Assembly (NCBI GenBank): GCA_035328465.1
Contig: DAOLIQ010000093.1
Location: 1-11,671, forward strand
Direction: 5' to 3'
DNA length: 11,671 nt
Origin: JADJEI01 sp035328465
Lineage (GTDB): Bacteria; Bacteroidota; Ignavibacteria; Ignavibacteriales; Ignavibacteriaceae
Shown: positions 7,445 to 11,671 of the stretch, in pieces
Layout: every line of letters starts with the position of its first letter
Numbering within the stretch: position 1 is the stretch's first letter
Made by a program: the position numbers and the translations under genes
The notes under the pieces: model-generated
Databases searched by the model: none
What the model was told of the DNA's origin: nothing
Seen by the model: only the letters and a program-made list of their open reading frames with translations

Positions 7445-7828
7445 GTGGCAAAAATAATTGTAATTGATGATGATCCCGACATACTTGACGCAAGCAGTAT
7501 AGTACTTAATTCAAAAGGTTATGATGTTATTACTTCAAACAATCCTGAGTCCGGATATAAAATGATCAAACAAGAAAGTCCGGATCTTATTATTCTTGAT
7601 GTGATGATGAATGAACCGGATGATGGATTTTTTCTTGCGCAGAAACTTAGAAGAGAAAAAATAACCACCCCCATAATTCTTTATACTTCCGTTTCTAAAA
7701 CAGTTGGGATTGAGTTTGGCGTAAGTGAAATTGTTCCGGTTGATGAGTACGTGGAAAAACCAATCTCACCCGATGAACTTCTTCGAAAGGTTGATAAATT
7801 ATTAAACTTATACCGAGTGGAGAGTTAA
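7445..7828 (+). CDS. Stand-alone response regulator receiver domain protein
   Basis: The protein is a single CheY-like receiver domain with no output domain. With the GTG start it has 127 residues: the acidic pocket D8-D9-D10, phospho-acceptor D52 in LIILDVMM (48-55), the switch Thr81 in LYTS and the invariant Lys105 in VEKP are all present, so it should be phosphorylatable. GTG 7445-7447 is preferred because GAGG lies about seven bases upstream; the alternative TTG at 7433 overlaps that ribosome site and would add RFS-type residues before the first strand. It is two bases from the NuoE-like gene and leads the hydrogenase operon. No histidine kinase gene is in the window. A role in controlling or sensing hydrogenase function is inferred only from position; it could relay phosphate to a distant partner or act by direct protein contact. 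Confidence 0.88.
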   Translation: MAKIIVIDDDPDILDASSIVLNSKGYDVITSNNPESGYKMIKQESPDLIILDVMMNEPDDGFFLAQKLRREKITTPIILYTSVSKTVGIEFGVSEIVPVDEYVEKPISPDELLRKVDKLLNLYRVES

Positions 7829-7830
7829 CA

Positions 7831-8304
7831 ATGTTTATTGAAGAAAAAAATGCTCTATCTGAAGAGATAGAAAAATTAGTAGCAATTCATGGAAACGATA
7901 GAGCCTCACTGCTTACAATTCTCCATGAAATTCAAATAAAACACAGGCACATTTCCGAGTTTGCACAACAGGAAATAGCAAGGCTTCTCGATATTCACCC
8001 TGTTGAAGTTTATAGTGTGATTTCTTTTTACTCATTCTTGAATTCCCATCCCAAAGGAAGAAATATTGTGCGTATCTGTCAGACTGTTACCTGCGAGATG
8101 AAAGGTAAAGATAAAATAATCAAAGCAATCGAAAGAGAACTTGGAATTAAAATTGGTGAAACAACCAAAGACAATAAGTTTACTGTTGAATGCGCAAATT
8201 GTCTTGGTCTGTGTGATGTGGGACCAGCAATGGCTATAAATGACAGGGTGTTTTTTAAATTGACTCCTGAAAGAGCAGTTGAACTTTTAAGTAAAGTTAA
8301 ATGA
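7831..8304 (+). CDS. hydC: NAD(P)-dependent [FeFe]-hydrogenase subunit HydC (NuoE-like, [2Fe-2S])
   Basis: This is the small thioredoxin-fold subunit that carries one [2Fe-2S] cluster and partners the NuoF-like flavoprotein. The 157 residues match NuoE/HndA/HydC proteins. An N-terminal helical part (ILHEIQIKHRHISEFAQQEIARLL region, 30-53) leads into the cluster domain, whose ligands are C83 and C88 (RICQTVTCEM) plus C124 and C128 (NCLGLCDVGP). An additional Cys, C121, sits three residues before the third ligand. The ATG has GGAGAG upstream, within the end of the receiver gene, and the next gene starts seven bases after this stop. Cytosolic, as part of a soluble HydABC-type complex. Confidence 0.93.
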   Translation: MFIEEKNALSEEIEKLVAIHGNDRASLLTILHEIQIKHRHISEFAQQEIARLLDIHPVEVYSVISFYSFLNSHPKGRNIVRICQTVTCEMKGKDKIIKAIERELGIKIGETTKDNKFTVECANCLGLCDVGPAMAINDRVFFKLTPERAVELLSKVK

Positions 8305-8311
8305 GGCTATT

Positions 8312-9523
8312 ATGGAAACTATTAAACAAAAAAGAAACGGCACTGTAATATTTTCCGGTTATAACAGAGGGGGTGGCATCAGGAAAGCGCTATCAATGCA
8401 TCGTGAAGATATTCTATTCGAATTGAAGGAATCAAAACTGAAAGGGCGGGGTGGTGCTGGTTTCCCGACTTCGACCAAGTGGATGTTTGTTGCTGCGGCA
8501 AAAGCTGATAAAAAATTTATTATCTGCAATGCAGACGAAGGTGAACCCGGAACTTTTAAGGATAGGGTGCTTTTGCTTGAGTACCCTGAATTAGTTTTCG
8601 ATGGACTCGTAATCGCCGGCTATACTATCGGCGCACAGCAGGGAATTATTTATTTAAGAGGTGAGTATGAATACATGCTTAGGCCGCTTGAAGATTATAT
8701 GGAAGAGATGCGGAAAGAAAATTTACTTGGTAAAAATATTTGCGGTAAGGAAATTTTCAATTTCGATATAAAAATATTTCTTGGCTCCGGCGCGTATGTC
8801 TGCGGAGAAGAAACTGCACTAATAGAGTCACTTGAAGGTCAGCGAGGCGAACCAAGAAACAGACCCCCCTATCCGGTAAATACCGGCTATCAGGGTTACC
8901 CTACTGCTGTCAACAATGTAGAAACACTCGCAACTATACCACATATCATTCTTAAAGGGGGTGATTGGTATCGGAATCAAGGGACAGACAAATCAAGCGG
9001 TTCAAAATTGTTTTCGGTTTCCGGCGATTGCGAAAAACCGGGTGTTTATGAACTCCCCTGGGGTACAACAATTAAGCAACTCCTTGAAATTGTCGGAGCA
9101 GTTGATACAAAAGCCGTACAAATTGGTGGAGCTTCAGGCTTTTGTGTCCCCTCCTCTCAGTTTGATCGTAAACTTGCCTATGAAGACATTCCAACCGGCG
9201 GATCAGTAATAATCTTTAACAAATCAAGAAACATGTTAAAGGTGCTGAAGAATTTTATGGAATTTTTTGTTGAAGAATCCTGCGGTCAATGCACTCCCTG
9301 CAGAATTGGAAATGTGAAGCTGCTCGAAGGAGTTAAAATGATTGAGAAAGGCGAATTTACTTTTGGATATATAAATAAACTAAAAGAACTCGGTAAGACA
9401 ATGCAGGGGGCTTCAAAATGCGGGCTCGGTCAATCAAGTCCGAATTCATTTATTTCAATTTTAGAAAATTTCAAAGAGGAAGTTTTTAATTACGACAACG
9501 GAGTTAATAATGGGAAACTATAA
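8312..9523 (+). CDS. hydB: NAD(P)-dependent [FeFe]-hydrogenase subunit HydB (NuoF-like flavoprotein)
   Basis: HydB binds FMN and NAD(H) and passes electrons between the nicotinamide and the hydrogenase subunit. The 403 residues carry the glycine-rich GRGGAGFPTSTKW block (45-57), the FMN/NAD block NADEGEPGTFKDR (73-85), GSGAYVCGEETAL (158-170) and the [4Fe-4S] site C324, C327, C330 (SCGQCTPCR) with C370. Thermotoga-type HydB is longer, with an N-terminal NuoE-like part and a C-terminal two-cluster ferredoxin domain; both are missing here and the protein ends about 30 residues after C370. This short form also occurs in NADH-dependent hydrogenases of syntrophs. GAGG lies before the ATG. The last 14 bases overlap the start of hydA, which suggests coupled translation. 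Confidence 0.94.
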   Translation: METIKQKRNGTVIFSGYNRGGGIRKALSMHREDILFELKESKLKGRGGAGFPTSTKWMFVAAAKADKKFIICNADEGEPGTFKDRVLLLEYPELVFDGLVIAGYTIGAQQGIIYLRGEYEYMLRPLEDYMEEMRKENLLGKNICGKEIFNFDIKIFLGSGAYVCGEETALIESLEGQRGEPRNRPPYPVNTGYQGYPTAVNNVETLATIPHIILKGGDWYRNQGTDKSSGSKLFSVSGDCEKPGVYELPWGTTIKQLLEIVGAVDTKAVQIGGASGFCVPSSQFDRKLAYEDIPTGGSVIIFNKSRNMLKVLKNFMEFFVEESCGQCTPCRIGNVKLLEGVKMIEKGEFTFGYINKLKELGKTMQGASKCGLGQSSPNSFISILENFKEEVFNYDNGVNNGKL

Positions 9524-11426
9524 ATCGTCACGAGCACCTATTAGCCAGAAAGCTAATGTAATTGAAATCCCGGACCATCCGGAGTATATCGGCGGAAAGG
9601 TCTCTGTTGAGATAAATGAAAAGAAAATTCACGTGCCGTTAGGGACAACTATTCTGGAAGCCTGCAGGCAAAATCAAATTCACATACCCACCCTTTGCCA
9701 CCACGAAGATTTGTGTGTCGCCGGTGTTTGCAGGATATGCGTTGTCGAAATTGAGGGAATGAGAACTCTGCAGGCATCCTGTGCTTTCCCTATTACAGCC
9801 CCAATTAAAATTAAGACAACAACAAACGCAGTCCGTAAAGCAAGGAAGCACATAATTGAACTATTACTGAGTGAACATTGCGGTGAATGTTATTCCTGCT
9901 TCAGAAATAATAATTGCGAACTCCAATCACTCGCCAAAGAATATGGAATTGATCACTATAACTTTGGGCATGTAGAAAAACCAAGATATAAAATTGATAA
10001 CTCCTCCTTTTCCGTTGTTCGTGATATGGACAAATGCATTTTGTGCAAACGATGTGTTAGAACATGTATTGATCTGCAGGAGGTGGGAGTTCTTGAGGCT
10101 ATCAATCGGGGTGATGCAACAAAGATCGGCACGTTTTTTAATAAACCGCTCGCTGATGTAATCTGCATTAACTGCGGGCAGTGTATTAACCGCTGTCCAA
10201 CCGGAGCGTTGCGGGCAAATGATCCGCGCGATGAAATTTGGGAAGCAATAGATAACCCTGAAAAGCACGTCGTAATTCAAACTGCTCCTTCCCCCCGTGC
10301 AGCAATTGGTGAGGAGTTTGGAATGGAACCGGGGCATTCCTTCACTGGTGAAATGAATACTGCATTACGGCGGATTGGCTTTAACAAAGTGTTTGATACA
10401 AACTTTACTGCCGATTTAACAATCATCGAAGAAGGTACTGAATTGCTTTTGCGCCTTTATAAAGCTTTAGTCCTCAAAGATAATTCCGTAGTTATCCCGC
10501 AGTTTACTTCCTGCTCGCCGGGGTGGGTGAAATATCTTGAACATTTTTATCCCGAATATATTCCCAATTTAAGTTCTGCAAAATCACCGCAGCAAATGTT
10601 TGGTGCGCTTATCAAAACTTTTTATGCGGAAAGAACGGGTATTGATCCGAAGAATATTGTTTCAGTTGCAGTGATGCCATGCTCGGCAAAGAAATTTGAG
10701 TGCAACAGACCCGAGATGACTGACTCCGGTTTCAAAGATGTGGATTACGGACTTACAACAAGAGAACTCGCACAAATGATAAAAGAAGCCGGTATCTATC
10801 TGCCCGAAATGCCCCGCTCTCATTTTGATGATCCGTTTGGTGAAGCTTCAGGGGCAGGATTAATCTTTGGCGCAACAGGAGGGGTGATGGAAGCTGCATT
10901 ACGGACTGTTATTGAACTTGTAACGGGAATTAAAGTTGAAAACGTTTTTAAGAATGCCAAGATCGAAGCAGTACGAGGTTTTGAAGGAATACGATATGCA
11001 GAACTTCCTATCACTGAAGTTGGTCCCGTTCCAAAACTACTTCAGCATCTTGTGCCTGATTGGAACTGGCTTAAAGGTGTAACTCTAAAAATTGCAGTGG
11101 CACACGGAACAGCTAATGCAAAAAAAATAATGGAGAATATCAAAGCAGGGGGTAATTTCAGCGAATGTCACTTCATAGAATTTATGGCTTGTCCGGGAGG
11201 CTGTATTGGCGGCGGTGGGCAGCCTATACCAACGACTGCGGAAATACGAAAGAAACGCGCTGAGGCAATTTATAAAGAAGAAGAATCTTTGCCCACAAGA
11301 AAATCACACGAAAACAGACACGTAACTGATATTTACGAAATGTTTTTAACTGATGGTCCCTGCGGACATAAATCTCATAAACTTCTTCACACACATTACA
11401 CAAAAAGGGGGAAGTTTATTTCATAG
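9510..11426 (+). CDS. hydA: [FeFe]-hydrogenase catalytic subunit HydA (NAD(P)-linked, trimeric type)
   Basis: HydA reduces protons or oxidises H2 at the H-cluster. The 638 residues contain, in order: a [2Fe-2S] domain (C63, C74, C77, C91); the His-ligated cluster H123-x3-C127-x2-C130-x5-C136; two [4Fe-4S] sets (C176, C179, C182, C186 and C219, C222, C225, C229); and the H-cluster domain with L1 TSCSPGW (333-339), L2 MPCSAKKFE (389-397) and L3 EFMACPGGCIGGGGQP (557-572). H-cluster ligands are C335, C391, C561 and C565. L1 has Ser336 where most prototypes have the proton-relay Cys. The C-terminus ends with a normal LLHTHY motif and has no extra [2Fe-2S] domain. There is no signal peptide, so it is cytosolic. 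GGAG six bases before the ATG lies inside hydB. The gene closes the operon; a palindromic repeat with a T-run follows. Confidence 0.96.
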   Translation: MGNYKSSRAPISQKANVIEIPDHPEYIGGKVSVEINEKKIHVPLGTTILEACRQNQIHIPTLCHHEDLCVAGVCRICVVEIEGMRTLQASCAFPITAPIKIKTTTNAVRKARKHIIELLLSEHCGECYSCFRNNNCELQSLAKEYGIDHYNFGHVEKPRYKIDNSSFSVVRDMDKCILCKRCVRTCIDLQEVGVLEAINRGDATKIGTFFNKPLADVICINCGQCINRCPTGALRANDPRDEIWEAIDNPEKHVVIQTAPSPRAAIGEEFGMEPGHSFTGEMNTALRRIGFNKVFDTNFTADLTIIEEGTELLLRLYKALVLKDNSVVIPQFTSCSPGWVKYLEHFYPEYIPNLSSAKSPQQMFGALIKTFYAERTGIDPKNIVSVAVMPCSAKKFECNRPEMTDSGFKDVDYGLTTRELAQMIKEAGIYLPEMPRSHFDDPFGEASGAGLIFGATGGVMEAALRTVIELVTGIKVENVFKNAKIEAVRGFEGIRYAELPITEVGPVPKLLQHLVPDWNWLKGVTLKIAVAHGTANAKKIMENIKAGGNFSECHFIEFMACPGGCIGGGGQPIPTTAEIRKKRAEAIYKEEESLPTRKSHENRHVTDIYEMFLTDGPCGHKSHKLLHTHYTKRGKFIS

Positions 11427-11448
11427 ATAAAGCATTTCGATAATTTAT

Positions 11449-11559
11449 AAAGGAGGCTGTCTTAAAAGTCTATCACTGTCACCCTGAACTTGTTTCAGGG
11501 TCTGTCCGTTAGCTAACGGATGGCAATACCAATACTTTTGAGACGACTTCCTTTTTTTT
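11449..11559 (+). repeat. Composite palindromic MITE/REP-like element, likely also the hydA terminator
   Basis: Imperfect terminal inverted repeats, GGAGGCTGTCTTAAAAGT (11452-11469) and ACTTTTGAGACGACTTCC (11534-11551), match at 14 of 18 positions; three of the four differences still allow G-U pairing in RNA. Flanking AAA/TTT lengthens the pairing. Inside are two further dyads: ACCCTGAA (11481-11488) with TTCAGGGT (11494-11501) around a five-base loop, and the perfect 16-base palindrome TCCGTTAGCTAACGGA (11505-11520). Eight Ts (11552-11559) follow the outer stem, so the RNA form has the layout of an intrinsic terminator 23 bases after the hydA stop. The termini resemble those of small transposon-derived repeats. 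No transposase is present. Confidence 0.7.
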
Positions 11560-11671
11560 GCACGTTTGAATTAACAATACCCAAATCCATTTGGCTGATT
11601 GGAAATGACTGTTACTGATTGGAATGCTTGAGCAGGGAGAGTTTTATTTTAAATCTATATTTAAAAAATAT
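11560..11671. other. Non-coding right end with short repeats
   Basis: No gene is seen between the composite repeat and the window edge. Two small patterns are present: an inverted repeat CCAAAT-cc-ATTTGG (11581-11594), and a direct repeat CTGATTGGAA at 11595-11604 and 11615-11624, exactly 20 bases apart. Either could be a regulatory site for a gene beyond the window, but the sequence gives no further support. Confidence 0.3.

Noticed and set aside
1..11671. CRISPR array, tRNA or rRNA genes
   Set aside because: No regularly spaced direct repeats of CRISPR length and no tRNA or rRNA-like conserved sequence were seen on either strand.

Overview
The window suggests a low-GC anaerobic bacterium of the Bacteroidetes/Chlorobi/Ignavibacteria (FCB) type. 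This is inferred from the AT-rich sequence, the weak ribosome binding sites, the style of the exported proteins and the hydG-hydE / aspartase-hydF layout; no species can be named from the sequence. TAA, TGA and TAG all end genes here, so the code is standard.

Most of the window is one [FeFe]-hydrogenase island. From a 214-base divergent intergenic region at 4369-4582, hydG and hydE run leftward, and an aspartase-family lyase followed by hydF runs rightward. After an intergenic stretch with a good terminator-like hairpin, a second rightward operon encodes a stand-alone response-regulator receiver domain, a NuoE-like subunit (HydC), a NuoF-like flavoprotein (HydB) and the catalytic subunit HydA. 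HydG, HydE and HydF build the 2Fe subcluster, HydA receives it, and HydB/HydC connect it to NAD(P)H. The lyase is one base from hydF and could supply ammonia for the amine bridge of the H-cluster. The catalytic subunit has Ser in place of the usual proton-relay Cys (TSCSP), and HydB and HydA both lack the extra C-terminal iron-sulfur domains found in some bifurcating homologues.

The left end (1-1719, minus strand) holds two adjacent genes for exported proteins, both broken. The first is an HExxH zincin-like protein split by a frameshift near 1558-1561. The second is a HEAT-like helical-repeat protein with one in-frame TAA at 821-823 and an open frame on both sides of it. Neither break is visible from a single-frame ORF listing. 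They are either assembly errors or decaying genes next to an intact hydrogenase island.

The right end (11427-11671) has no gene. It carries a roughly 100-base composite palindromic element, with imperfect terminal inverted repeats enclosing two strong inner dyads and followed by eight Ts. It looks like a MITE/REP-type interspersed repeat that also serves as the hydrogenase operon terminator.
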